A model generated the notes under the pieces. The model saw nothing but the letters and a program-made list of their open reading frames with translations, was not told where the DNA came from and made no database searches. Both the position numbers and the translations under genes were made by a program. Positions 53,737 through 63,415 of a stretch of 64,000 bases of DNA are shown piece after piece. The DNA is taken from the NCBI RefSeq assembly GCF_004522095.1, contig NZ_SPUI01000003.1:1-64000 (forward strand), written 5' to 3'. The DNA is from Nocardioides sp. 503 (GTDB lineage Bacteria; Actinomycetota; Actinomycetes; Propionibacteriales; Nocardioidaceae). Each line of letters begins with the position of its first letter. Within the stretch, counting starts at the first letter, position 1.

Positions 53737-54189
53737 GTGACCCTGTACGCCGCCTACGGGACGAACCTCGACCCCGCCCGCATGAGCGAGCGCTGCCCCC
53801 ACTCCCCGCTGCACACCACGGGGTGGCTGGAGGGCTGGCGGCTGACGTTCGGCGGCGAGGACCACGGCTGGGACGGCTCGCTGTCGACGATCGTCCAGGA
53901 CCCCTTCGAGCAGGTCTTCGTCGCCGTCTACGACATCACCGAGGCCGACGAGGCCGACCTGGACGGCTGGGAGGCGGCCGACTCCGGCCTCTACCGCAAG
54001 ACCAAGGTGCGCGTGTCGACCCTGACCGGCGAGCTGGTGGTGTGGACCTACGTCCTGGACGCCTACGAGGGCGGCCTGCCCTCGGCGTCCTACCTCGGGA
54101 TGCTCGCCGAGGCGGCGGAGGCCGCCAGCGCCCCCGACGACTACGTCGCGGCCCTGCGCCGTCGCCCCTGCCGCACCAACGGCAGCTGA
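53737..54189 (+). CDS. Gamma-glutamylcyclotransferase-like (AIG2) protein
   Basis: A 150-residue protein with YAAYGTNLDPARM (the YGS/YGTN substrate loop) and AIG2-type fold; E in VYDITEADEADLDGWE may be catalytic. It probably acts on gamma-glutamyl amines. TAGCCT (53725-53730) lies 6 nt before the GTG start, so the transcript is probably leaderless. Followed by purine nucleoside phosphorylase. Confidence 0.88.
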   Translation: MTLYAAYGTNLDPARMSERCPHSPLHTTGWLEGWRLTFGGEDHGWDGSLSTIVQDPFEQVFVAVYDITEADEADLDGWEAADSGLYRKTKVRVSTLTGELVVWTYVLDAYEGGLPSASYLGMLAEAAEAASAPDDYVAALRRRPCRTNGS

Positions 54190-54223
54190 CCGCACCGGTC
54201 CCGGCACGACCTAGAGTGCTGCC

Positions 54224-55045
54224 GTGATCCCGACGACGCCGGACAGCCCCGACCACTCGCCGTACGACCTCGCGCAGGAGGCCGCCGCGCGGCTCGCCGA
54301 GCTGACGGGCGTGGCCTCCCACGACGTGGCGCTCGTGCTCGGCTCCGGCTGGCTGCCCGCGGTCGACGCGCTCGGCGAGGCGACGGCCGAGATCGACACG
54401 ACCGACCTGCCGGGCTTCTCCGCCGCCGCGGTGGCCGGCCACTCGGGCAAGATCCGCTCGATCCGCGCCGGCGAGCGCAACCTGCTGGTCTTCCTGAGCC
54501 GCACCCACTACTACGAGGGCAAGGGCGTCGCCGCGGTCGTGCACGGCGTGCGCACCGCGGCGGCCGCGGGCTGCCGCACGATCGTGCTCACCAACGGCTG
54601 CGGCGGCCTGCGCGAGACCTGGACGCCCGGCACCCCGGTGCTGATCAGCGACCACATCAACCTCACCGGCCGCTCCCCCATCGTGGGGGCCCGGTTCGTG
54701 GACCTCACCGACCTCTACTCCTCCCGCCTGCGTGCGCTGTGCCGCGAGGTCGACGCGAGCCTCGACGAGGCCGTCTACGTGCAGTTCCCCGGCCCGCACT
54801 ACGAGACGCCCGCCGAGATCGGCATGGTCCGGGCGATCGGCGGCGAGCTGGTCGGCATGAGCACCACCCTCGAGGCGATCGCCGCCCGGGAGGCCGGCAT
54901 GGAGGTGCTCGGGATCAGCCTGGTGACCAACCTGGCCGCCGGCATCACCGGCGAGCCCCTCAACCACGAGGAGGTCCTGGAAGCCGGCCGCGCGGCCGCG
55001 TCGCGCATGGGCGAGCTCCTCGGTCGCATCGTCCCCACGATCTGA
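54224..55045 (+). CDS. Purine nucleoside phosphorylase
   Basis: A 273-residue trimeric-type PNP, splitting inosine and guanosine with phosphate. LGSGWLPAVD (phosphate loop), GHSGKIRSI, LTNGCGGLRE, and YVQFPGPHYETPAEIGM (purine site Glu). TAGAGT (54212-54217) lies 6 nt before the GTG start. It serves purine salvage. Confidence 0.94.
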   Translation: MIPTTPDSPDHSPYDLAQEAAARLAELTGVASHDVALVLGSGWLPAVDALGEATAEIDTTDLPGFSAAAVAGHSGKIRSIRAGERNLLVFLSRTHYYEGKGVAAVVHGVRTAAAAGCRTIVLTNGCGGLRETWTPGTPVLISDHINLTGRSPIVGARFVDLTDLYSSRLRALCREVDASLDEAVYVQFPGPHYETPAEIGMVRAIGGELVGMSTTLEAIAAREAGMEVLGISLVTNLAAGITGEPLNHEEVLEAGRAAASRMGELLGRIVPTI

Positions 55046-55061
55046 GGGCTAGCCTTCGGCT

Positions 55062-55655
55062 GTGCCCCGGATCACCGGCGACTCCCTCGCGGAGCATCGC
55101 GAACAGCTGCAGCGCCGCGTCTTCGACGCGTTCGCGGCGCTGATGAGCGAGCGCAGCTTCGACGCGGTGTCGATGGCCCAGATCGCCGAGCGCGCCGAGC
55201 TCGGGCGCACGACGATCTACCACCACTTCCACGACAAGGAGTCCGTGGTCGTCGCCTTCGCGAGCCACGAGACCGCGCGCTACGTCGAGGAGCTGCGCGA
55301 CACGCTGGGTGCCACGGACGACCCCGCCGAGCGGCTTCGCATCTACGTGCGCCACCACCTGGACGCCGGGGAGCGCTTCCACATGGGCCTGGGCCCGTCG
55401 CTGTACGGCGTGCTGTCACCCGACTCGCGCCTGGCCATCCGCGAGCACGTCGTCGCGGTGGAGGACGTGCTGCGCGACATCCTCGAGAGCGGTCGGGCGG
55501 CCGGTGCGTTCGCGTTCGAGGACACCGCGGCCACGATGTCCCTCGTCCACGCGTGCCTGAGCCCGCGGCACCTCCCGCCGAGCACGATCGAGTCGTTCGT
55601 GCTCGGCGCGGTCGGCGCCGCGGGCTCGGGTCCTGCGGTTCCTGCTGGGGGCTAG
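55062..55655 (+). CDS. TetR/AcrR family transcriptional regulator
   Basis: A 197-residue protein with TetR helix-turn-helix (SFDAVSMAQIAERAELGRTT, then IYHHFHDKESVVVAFAS). TAGCCT (55050-55055) lies 6 nt before the GTG. Its stop (CTAG, 55652-55655) is shared with the convergent HtaA gene, a back-to-back stop. Target unknown. Confidence 0.9.
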   Translation: MPRITGDSLAEHREQLQRRVFDAFAALMSERSFDAVSMAQIAERAELGRTTIYHHFHDKESVVVAFASHETARYVEELRDTLGATDDPAERLRIYVRHHLDAGERFHMGLGPSLYGVLSPDSRLAIREHVVAVEDVLRDILESGRAAGAFAFEDTAATMSLVHACLSPRHLPPSTIESFVLGAVGAAGSGPAVPAGG

Positions 55656-57079
55656 CGGCCGGCCTTGCGCACCTTCAGCGGCAGCGTCTTCGCGCTGCCC
55701 AGGTAGGCCGGCGAGCCGACGTAGCGGATCCGGACCTTCCAGGCGCCGGCCGCCAGGCGGGGCAGGGCGAACGTCGCCCGGCCGCCGGCCAGCGCCTTGC
55801 CGAGGGTGCGCTTGACCTTGCCGGCCTTGACGAGCTGCACGGTCACGCGACCGGTCGGCTTCGCGGCCGCGCCGCGGACCGTCACCGTCAGCCTGCCGGC
55901 CTTCTTCGTGGTCGGCTTCTTGACCCACGACGACGCCAGGGCGGACTTCGCCTTCGCCGGCGGGGTGACGACGGGGGCGGCCAGCTTGCTCCAGTCGATC
56001 GTCACCGGCGTCTCGGTGTCCTGCGAGGTGTTGGAGTGGGAGTGCGCCTGCCAGGTGTAGACCGAGTAGCTCTTCGTCCGGTCCAGCTTGGCGGTGGGCG
56101 CGGTGAGCGTGGTCGCGAACGACCCGTCGCTGATGGCGCTCGCCGGGACCCAGGCGGCCGCGGCGAAGAGGTCCATGCTCTCCTGCGAGGAGGTGTCGGG
56201 CATCTCCCCCGAGACGGCCAGGCCGGCGTAGACGCCGTTGTCACCGGGGTTGGTGACGCCGGTGAAGTCGGTGCCGCTCACCTGGAGGGTGAGGCCGTCG
56301 GAGTACGACGCGGACGTCGTCGCGACCTGCACGGTCGGCGTCAGGACTTCGGGCGCGACCTGCGCGGTGAAGGCCGCGGGCGCCTTCTTGGGGTCGGAGC
56401 CGCTGCCGCTGGCGTAGAAGTGGGCGCGCACTCCGGAGGTGAGGTTCGCGAGGAAGGCCGGGTTGAACGCCTTGCCGTCCACGGGCTTGCCGGCGCCGAT
56501 GCCGAGGTCGGTCGCCTGCTGGCTGTCGGCCGGCAGCACCCCGGCCCAGTCGGGGACGTCGGTCACGGAGTCCAGGCCGGCGTCGCCCTGGGTCCACGAG
56601 CCGGCCTCGTTCTCGAACGTCGTGACGACCACGCGGGCCGGCTGCGTCTCCGCGGCCGGGCTGCCCATGGCGGCGGCGTTGGACGCGGACACGACCGCGC
56701 TGATCTGCCCTTCGCCGTCCGCGCCGATCGTCACGATCGGGTCGGCGACGGTCACCGTGTAGTACGTCGTGCCCGCCATGGCGAACGAGCCGGAGACCGA
56801 GCCGTCGTAGGCGACGCTGGTGACGTAGGTCTCGGGGTCGTAGGTGCCCTCGCCGCCGGGGAAGGTGATGACACCGTCCTCGGTCTCGGTGGCGCCGCCG
56901 CCGAGGACGTGGGTGGAGAGGTGGTCGTCGAACTGCTGCGAGATCTCCCAGGTGAGCACGCCGGAGGCGGGCGCGGCCGGGGCGGCCTGCGCCGTCGGGG
57001 CGACCGCGACGGTCGCGAGACCCGCCGCGCTCAGCGACAGGGCGGCGACGGCCGCGAGGCCGCGCTTGGGGTGGTTCAT
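55652..57079 (-). CDS. Secreted HtaA-domain heme-uptake protein with Ig-like C-terminus
   Basis: A 475-residue exported protein: signal peptide (about 1-35), an HtaA domain (about 40-220, SGVLTWEISQQF, VTVADPIVTIG), a middle beta domain (about 225-370) and a C-terminal Ig-like repeat (about 385-475, KKAGRLTVTVRG). No C-terminal membrane helix, so it may be released or wall-bound. The position of the usual heme-ligand His (GH in the HtaA consensus) reads FAMAGTTYY here. Last gene of the heme operon; ATG overlaps the previous stop (ATGA). Confidence 0.85.
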   Translation of the reverse strand: MNHPKRGLAAVAALSLSAAGLATVAVAPTAQAAPAAPASGVLTWEISQQFDDHLSTHVLGGGATETEDGVITFPGGEGTYDPETYVTSVAYDGSVSGSFAMAGTTYYTVTVADPIVTIGADGEGQISAVVSASNAAAMGSPAAETQPARVVVTTFENEAGSWTQGDAGLDSVTDVPDWAGVLPADSQQATDLGIGAGKPVDGKAFNPAFLANLTSGVRAHFYASGSGSDPKKAPAAFTAQVAPEVLTPTVQVATTSASYSDGLTLQVSGTDFTGVTNPGDNGVYAGLAVSGEMPDTSSQESMDLFAAAAWVPASAISDGSFATTLTAPTAKLDRTKSYSVYTWQAHSHSNTSQDTETPVTIDWSKLAAPVVTPPAKAKSALASSWVKKPTTKKAGRLTVTVRGAAAKPTGRVTVQLVKAGKVKRTLGKALAGGRATFALPRLAAGAWKVRIRYVGSPAYLGSAKTLPLKVRKAGR

Positions 57080-58515
57080 GGGTGGTCCTTTCTCGGGGAC
57101 GCGGGTGCGCCCGTGGGTGCTGCGGGACGTGCGGGTGCTGCAGGGACGAGGAGGACGAGCGCGGCTGCGAGGAGCAGCCCACCGCCGGTCCACCAGAGCC
57201 ACGGCCGGTGGGCCGCGGGGTCAGCGACAGGCGCGGCGGTGAGCCGGACCTGGGTCGGGGGGCGGCCGGCGAGGGCCGCGGTGGCTGCCGCGGGGACGGC
57301 CGCGGCGGGCGGGGCGGCGACCGGACCGGCGTACGACGGCACGGGGGGCGGCCCCGGGGGCACGGGTGTGGCCGCGGGCGGCGCCGGCGGGGTCTTGACG
57401 CTCGGCGGGTCGACGGGGGCCTGCGTGGGCGCCGTCGTCGGCGTCGGGTCGGGCACCGTGCGCGAGGCGTCGTAGCTCACGGACATCGGCAGCGGCACCT
57501 TGAACGGGTCGGTCGCGGCGCCGCTGGAGTACCAGAAGGCGGCGGTGCCGAGGCGGTCCATGAAGTCGACGTAGCTCTGCGGGAAGGCGCCGGCGGCGGG
57601 TCCGTCGCTCTGCTGCGGGACCCCGGTCACCGTCACGCCGAGGTAGGCGGGGGTGGCCACGAGGCCGCGCTCGCCGCCGAGGTCGACCGAGGGCAGGTCG
57701 GCCACCGTCACCTGGGTGGGGGCGACGGCCTCCCACGTGGTCTGGTCCTCCAGCGAGGAGGCGTAGCCGCTGAGCGTGGCCGTCAGGCGACCTCGGCCGT
57801 CGGCGACCTCGAGCACCGGGTCGGTGAGGTAGAAGAAGGACATGCCGGAGTAGTAGAGGACCGTGACGTCGCCGTCCCAGGCGATCCGGGCGGTGCCGGC
57901 GTCGCGGTCGACGACTCCCGTGCCGCCGGCGAGCTTGACGCGGTGGCCGCTGAAGGTCCCCGACGTCGGCGACCCCAGCGGTCGCCCGGCCGCGTCGGTG
58001 CCGAGGCCGGCCCAGGTCGCGGGGCGCCAGCGGGTGCCGTCCCACTTCTCGACGGCGACGTCGCCGCGCCGCTGGGCCCAGTCGGCCGGGCGGAGGGTGC
58101 GGCCACCGCGCCCCGGGTTCGGCACGCGTCCCGCGGAGAAGAAGTTGAAGGTGTCGGGCGCGTAGGCCCGGTTGCTCGATTCGTCGTTGACGCCCCAGGC
58201 CAGCACCGCGTCGTCGACCTCGACGGCGTCGGTCGGCGTCGGGGTCGGGGTGGTCGTCGGGGTCGGAGTCGTGCTGGGAGTCGTGCTGGGAGTCGTGCTG
58301 GGCGTCGTGCTGGGCGTACCGGTCGGGTCACCGGTGGGGGTCCCGGTCGGCGGGTCCGAGGGCTCGGTGGAGGTGGCGGTCGGCTCGGCCGCGGCGACGC
58401 CCTCCTGGGCGCCGGCCGGCGCCAGGGCGAGCAGCCCGGCTCCCACCACCGTCGCGGCCAGGGCCGCGGCGGCCAGGCTCGCGGCCAGGCCGGCGCGCAC
58501 CCGCTCAGGCAGCAC
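57076..58515 (-). CDS. Membrane-anchored HtaA-domain protein
   Basis: A 479-residue surface protein: signal peptide (about 1-36), a Thr/Pro/Ser linker (about 43-95) encoded partly by 12-bp repeats, an HtaA domain (about 97-350, VLAWGVNDESSNRAY ... YLTDPVLEV), a Pro-rich stretch and a C-terminal membrane helix with short basic tail. It probably binds heme or hemoproteins and hands heme to HmuT. The usual ligand His position reads YYSGMSFFY. Overlaps its upstream gene by 11 bp and the next by 4. Confidence 0.85.
   Translation of the reverse strand: MLPERVRAGLAASLAAAALAATVVGAGLLALAPAGAQEGVAAAEPTATSTEPSDPPTGTPTGDPTGTPSTTPSTTPSTTPSTTPTPTTTPTPTPTDAVEVDDAVLAWGVNDESSNRAYAPDTFNFFSAGRVPNPGRGGRTLRPADWAQRRGDVAVEKWDGTRWRPATWAGLGTDAAGRPLGSPTSGTFSGHRVKLAGGTGVVDRDAGTARIAWDGDVTVLYYSGMSFFYLTDPVLEVADGRGRLTATLSGYASSLEDQTTWEAVAPTQVTVADLPSVDLGGERGLVATPAYLGVTVTGVPQQSDGPAAGAFPQSYVDFMDRLGTAAFWYSSGAATDPFKVPLPMSVSYDASRTVPDPTPTTAPTQAPVDPPSVKTPPAPPAATPVPPGPPPVPSYAGPVAAPPAAAVPAAATAALAGRPPTQVRLTAAPVADPAAHRPWLWWTGGGLLLAAALVLLVPAAPARPAAPTGAPASPRKDHP
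58267..58314. repeat. Four 12-bp tandem repeats in the linker of the HtaA protein
   Basis: AGTCGTGCTGGG occurs three times and CGTCGTGCTGGG once, in frame, encoding the STTP repeats of the extracellular linker. Unit copy number may vary between strains. Confidence 0.85.
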
Positions 58516-59577
58516 GGCGGGCCCCCCGGCGCAGGAGGAGCAGGCGGGCCACGACGACGAGGAGCACGAGCGCGGAGCCGGCGAGCACCAGGACCCCGAG
58601 TCGGTCCTCGGTCGCGGACCCGCTGGCGACCGGGGTGGGCTGCTCGTCCGCCGCGACGGCGAAGCGCACGGAGGGCGGCTCCTCGACCCCGAAGAGGCGC
58701 AGCTCGTGGGTCCCGACCTCGATGTCCTGCGGGAGCGTCACCACCCCACCGACCGCGCCGTCGACGCCGACGAGGAAGGGCCCGGCCCCGGCGACGCCGT
58801 CGTCGAGGACGGCGGAGACCTGCGAGCCGGCCGGCAGGCCGGTGGCGGTGAAGGCGAGGACGTGCCCGGCCTGCGCGGCCGTGCGGTCGACCTCGAGGGC
58901 CGGGGGCCCGCGAGGGGCCGTGCCGGTCGTGGTGGGGGCGGGCGCCGGGGCGCCCGGTGCGCTGGCGCCGGGTGCGGACGGGGCGTCCGCCGAGGGCGTC
59001 GCGGACGGCGAGTCGCCCGGCTGGTCGGCGTACAGGTCCCCGACGGACACCGGGGTGAACGTCTCGTTGCGGGCGTTGACGACACCGTGGGCACCCACGG
59101 TGATGACGCCGCAGGTGACCGTGCGGCAGTCGACGGTGCGCGACCCGCCGGAGCGGTCCTGGGCCTCGAACACCGCCCCGGGGACGACCACGGACGTCGA
59201 CCACCCACCGCCCGCCGACATCGTGCCGCCGTTGGCGGACGAGGCCGTGTCGGAGCCCGGGAAGGCCACGAACCGCTGGAAGCCCTGGTTGGCGCGGGAC
59301 TCGCTGTCGGGCACGTAGAAGTAGTCGGCGCCGGTGGCCCCGCCCTGGCTGGGCCGCCAGCCGGGCTTGACGGTGCCGAAGAAGACGTAGATGCCGCCGT
59401 GCCCGCCGCGGACCGACTGGAAGCCGCTGCCGCGCACGGTGAGCGTGGTGGCGTAGGTCGGGTCGATGCGCGCGTCGCCGGACTCGTTGGCCACGGTGAC
59501 CCGGCCGTCGGCCTGCGCGGGGGCCGGCGCGACGAGCAGCACCGCGACGACCGCGCCGAGCACGGAGAGGGCGGGCA

Positions 59578-59578
<1 letters not shown>
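58505..59578 (-). CDS. HtaC-like Ig/neocarzinostatin-type surface protein of the heme operon
   Basis: A 357-residue exported protein: signal peptide (about 1-24), a beta-sandwich domain with YATTLTVRGSGFQSVRGG and a Cys pair (DCRTVTCGVITVGAHG), a Pro/Ala linker, a second Ig-like domain (about 220-310), and a C-terminal membrane helix with RRGARRAA tail. Such proteins accompany HtaA in other actinobacteria. ATG shares a base with the hmuV stop (TGATG); a GTG five codons earlier is possible. Confidence 0.8.
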
Positions 59579-60356
<778 letters not shown>

Positions 60357-60360
<4 letters not shown>

Positions 60361-61460
60361 GCCCAGCCTCCCGCGGTACGGCGCGCCCGGCGCAGCAGCC
60401 AGAAGAAGAACGGGCCGCCCACCAGGGACGTGAGCATGCCGATGGGCAGGTCGGCGTGGGAGATGGCGGTGCGCGCCCAGAGGTCGGCCGCGACCAGCAG
60501 CACCGCGCCACCGAGGGCGCTGGCCGGCACCAGCATCCGGTGGCCCGGTCCCGACAGCAGCCGGACCAGGTGGGGGACGACGAGCCCGACGAACGCGATG
60601 ATCCCGCAGAAGGACACCGCCGCGGCGGTCAGCACGGCCACCACGACGATCGTGGTCAGCCGCAGCCGCTCGACGTCGACGCCGACGTGGCGGGCGGCCC
60701 GGTCGCCGAGCGCGAGCAGGTCGAGCCGGCGCGAGAGCACCAGCGCCGCCACGAGTCCGGCGCCGACGAGGGGGGCGACGACACCGACGTACTGCCAGCG
60801 CGAGCCGTTGAGGCTGCCCAGGGTCCAGAACACGATCTCCTCGCGGGCCTGCTGGTCGGCGAGGAAGAGGAGGAAGGCCAGCCCGGCGCTCGTCATGGCG
60901 TTGAGCGCGATGCCGGTGAGGACCAGGGTGACGACCTCGGTGCGCCCGCCGTCACGGGACATGACGTAGACGAGCAGGGTGGTCAGCAGTCCCCCGGCGA
61001 ACGCCGCGATCGCGATCGTCCAGGTGCCGGCGAAGGTCAGGTCGAACACGATGACCGCCGCCGCCGCCACGGCGGCGCCGGAGGAGACCCCGACGACCCC
61101 CGGCTCGGCCAGCGGGTTGCCGAAGACGCCCTGCATCAGGGCGCCCGCGGTGGCCAGGGCGGCGCCCACGAGGGCGGCGAGCACGACGCGAGGGAAGCGC
61201 ACCGTCCACAGGGTGTCGTCGCCGCGGGGGTGGGTGGGCATCGGACCCAGGTCGAGCCCGACCCGGTGGAAGAACGAGCCCAGGACCTCGGCGGGCGGGA
61301 TCGAGAGCTGGCCGTGACCCGCGCCGAGCACGAGCACCACGACGAGAGCCACACCGAGCCCGCCGAGCAGCCCGAGGCGACCGCCGAGGCCGCGCAGGAC
61401 GCCACGGTCGCGACGGTCGCCGGCCGGGGCGGCGGCGGCCGGGCGCGCGAGCAGGGTCAC
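60357..61460 (-). CDS. hmuU: Heme ABC transporter permease
   Basis: A 367-residue FecCD-type permease with about ten membrane helices and family stretches LPRVVLA-like RFPRVVLAALVGAALA, GVFGNPLAEPGVVGVSSGAA, and GLVVPHLVRLLSGPGHR. GTG at 61460 overlaps the hmuT stop (GTGA). Confidence 0.93.
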
Positions 61461-62596
61461 GAGACCGCGTCCGGGGCGTAGAGCGCCACGGCGAGCGCGT
61501 TGAGCACGCGCGCCGACTCGGGTCCGAAGCCCAGGACCTCGGAGTCCTCCATGTCCACGAACCGGCGGTGCTCCCCCGCGGGGGTCTGGGCCAGGGCGGG
61601 CAGGCGCTCCAGGAGCCCGTCGACCCCGCCGACCGACTCCAGGCCCCCGGTCATCATCAGCACGACGTCGGGCTGCGCCGAGACGATCCCCTCGTCGGTG
61701 ACCGGCTTCATGCCGTTCCAGCCGATCTCGTCGGCGACGTCGTAGGCGCCCACCGCCTCGATCAGGGAGTCGGCGCCGGAGTCCTCGCCGAACATGTAGT
61801 AGACGCCCGACTGGCCGCGGACGTACAGGAAGACCGTGCGCAGCTGGTCCTGGACATCCGTCGGCGCGACGTCGGCGATCCTCGCCCGCACCTCGTCGAC
61901 CTCGGCCGCCGTGCGCTGCGCCAGGGCCTTGCCGGCGGCCGGCACACCGAGGGCGGCCGCGACCTCGCGGGTGATGTCGTCGATGTTGTCGAGGCTGCGC
62001 TCGGAGTCGGTCACGACGACGGGGATCCCGGCCTCGCGCATCTGCAGGACCACGTCCCACGGGCCGAGCGAGGTGTCGGTCAGGATGACGGTGGGGTCCA
62101 GGTCCAGGATCGCCTCGGCCGCGAGGTCGTGGCCGTTCTGGGTGACCAGCGGCAGATTCGCGGCCTGGGGGAACTGCGTGGAGATGTCGCGGCCCACCAC
62201 CGAGTCGCCGAGCCCGAGCTCGAAGACCGTGCGCGAGAGCGTGCCGTAGACGTCGAGGGCGAGGATCCGGCTGGTGTCGGTCACGGTGACCTTCGTGCCC
62301 TGGGCGTCGGTCACGGTCGCCGGCAGTGACTGCGTGCCCGTGTCGACCGGGCGCACCTCGCACGCACCGACGACGGCGGTGGCCGGACCGTTCCAGTCGC
62401 GGGCGTCGGGCAGCGCGTCCACGTCGGCGAGCGCGGGAGCGGCGTCGTCGCCCGAGCAGCCCTTCGCTGCGGCGCGGTCGGAGCCCGCGTCCGAGGGCGC
62501 GGACAGGCCGCAGCCGGCGACGAGGACGAGCAGCACGGCCGCGCCCGTGGTCGCGAGGGCACGCCGGAACGGGCGCGTGGCCCCCCTGGTCTTCAT
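61457..62596 (-). CDS. hmuT: Heme-binding periplasmic-type lipoprotein
   Basis: A 379-residue substrate-binding lipoprotein with lipobox LVLVAGCGLS (Cys about 29) and a type III binding-protein fold (RILALDVYGTLSRTVFELGL, VTQNGHDLAAEAILDLDP, RGQSGVYYMFGED). It receives heme from surface proteins. First gene of the six-gene operon hmuT-hmuU-hmuV-HtaC-like-HtaA-HtaA. TACCCT (62604-62609, minus) lies 7 nt before the ATG and is overlapped by an iron-box-like dyad. Confidence 0.92.
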   Translation of the reverse strand: MKTRGATRPFRRALATTGAAVLLVLVAGCGLSAPSDAGSDRAAAKGCSGDDAAPALADVDALPDARDWNGPATAVVGACEVRPVDTGTQSLPATVTDAQGTKVTVTDTSRILALDVYGTLSRTVFELGLGDSVVGRDISTQFPQAANLPLVTQNGHDLAAEAILDLDPTVILTDTSLGPWDVVLQMREAGIPVVVTDSERSLDNIDDITREVAAALGVPAAGKALAQRTAAEVDEVRARIADVAPTDVQDQLRTVFLYVRGQSGVYYMFGEDSGADSLIEAVGAYDVADEIGWNGMKPVTDEGIVSAQPDVVLMMTGGLESVGGVDGLLERLPALAQTPAGEHRRFVDMEDSEVLGFGPESARVLNALAVALYAPDAVS

Positions 62597-62601
62597 GAAA
62601 G

Positions 62602-62635
62602 TTAGGGTAGCATTACTTAGGCCAGCCTTTCCTCA
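62602..62635. promoter_or_regulatory. Iron-box-like sites before hmuT
   Basis: TTAGGGTAGCATTACTTAG (62602-62620) matches the DtxR/IdeR 19-mer at 13-14 positions and covers the hmuT -10 hexamer. A second, overlapping candidate begins TTAGGCCAGCCTTTCC (62617-62632). Heme uptake genes are classic DtxR targets. Confidence 0.65.
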
Positions 62636-62649
62636 TGTCCAGACGTTTG

Positions 62650-62686
62650 TTGACAAGTTGTCTATAACGTCCTGACACTGTGTCAG
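62650..62686. promoter_or_regulatory. TTGACA and two perfect dyads before hmuO
   Basis: TTGACA (62650-62655) overlaps the dyad GACAAGTTGTC (62652-62662). A second dyad, CTGACACTGTGTCAG (62672-62686), is a perfect 15-mer at about the -10 position. They suggest a regulator distinct from DtxR for heme oxygenase, or a shared divergent operator. Confidence 0.55.
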
Positions 62687-62722
62687 AATCTTTCCCCCTG
62701 CTTCCCGCACCAGGAGACCCCC

Positions 62723-63385
62723 ATGACGATCGCCGAACCGCTGGCCCAGAACCTCTCGGCCGCCATGCGCGAGGGCTCCCAGCTGGAGCACCAGGAGGCC
62801 GAGCACTCGGTCTTCATGTCCGAGCTCCTCGCCGGCCGCGTCAACGAGACCGGCTACGCCGACTACCTGCTGCGCCTGCGCGTCGTCTACGCCGCCATGG
62901 AGGCGACCGTCCGCGACCACCTCGACGACCCGGCCGTGGCCGCGGTCCACGACACGGCCCTGGAGCGGCTGGCCGCGATCGACGCCGACCTCGAGCACTG
63001 GGCGCCTCACGGGACGCCCGGCCGCGAGGTGGACTCCCCCGCCGCGGCGACCTACCGCCAGCGCCTCGAGGCGGCCGGCGAGTGGGGCGGGCTCCTGGTC
63101 GCCCACCACTACACGCGCTACCTCGGCGACCTGTCGGGCGGCCAGGCGATCGGCCGGATCCTGGACCGCACCTTCGAGCTCGACGGTGCCGGCACGTCGT
63201 TCTACGCGTTCCCCGAGATCCCCAAGCCCAAGCCCTACAAGGACGCCTACCGGGCGCGGCTCGACGCGCTCGAGCTCTCCCCGCAGGACGTCGCCCGGGT
63301 CGTCGACGAGGTGAAGGTAGCCTTCCGGCTCAACCAGGCCCTCTTCACCGAGTTGGGACAGAACATCGATGGGTACCGCCGCTGA
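62723..63385 (+). CDS. hmuO: Biliverdin-producing heme oxygenase
   Basis: A 220-residue heme oxygenase that opens heme to biliverdin, CO and iron. The proximal His is in EHQEAEHSVFMSELL and the distal helix carries YLGDLSGGQAIGR. Length is normal. It is divergent from hmuT and completes the pathway: surface capture, import, then degradation. An AGGAG ribosome site precedes the ATG. Confidence 0.95.
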   Translation: MTIAEPLAQNLSAAMREGSQLEHQEAEHSVFMSELLAGRVNETGYADYLLRLRVVYAAMEATVRDHLDDPAVAAVHDTALERLAAIDADLEHWAPHGTPGREVDSPAAATYRQRLEAAGEWGGLLVAHHYTRYLGDLSGGQAIGRILDRTFELDGAGTSFYAFPEIPKPKPYKDAYRARLDALELSPQDVARVVDEVKVAFRLNQALFTELGQNIDGYRR

Positions 63386-63415
63386 CCTGAGGTCACCGAC
63401 CTCGATCCTCCGCCC

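Noticed and set aside
62650..62669. TTGACA and TATAAC as one promoter before hmuO
   Set aside because: Only about 8 nt separate them, far too short for a -35/-10 pair.
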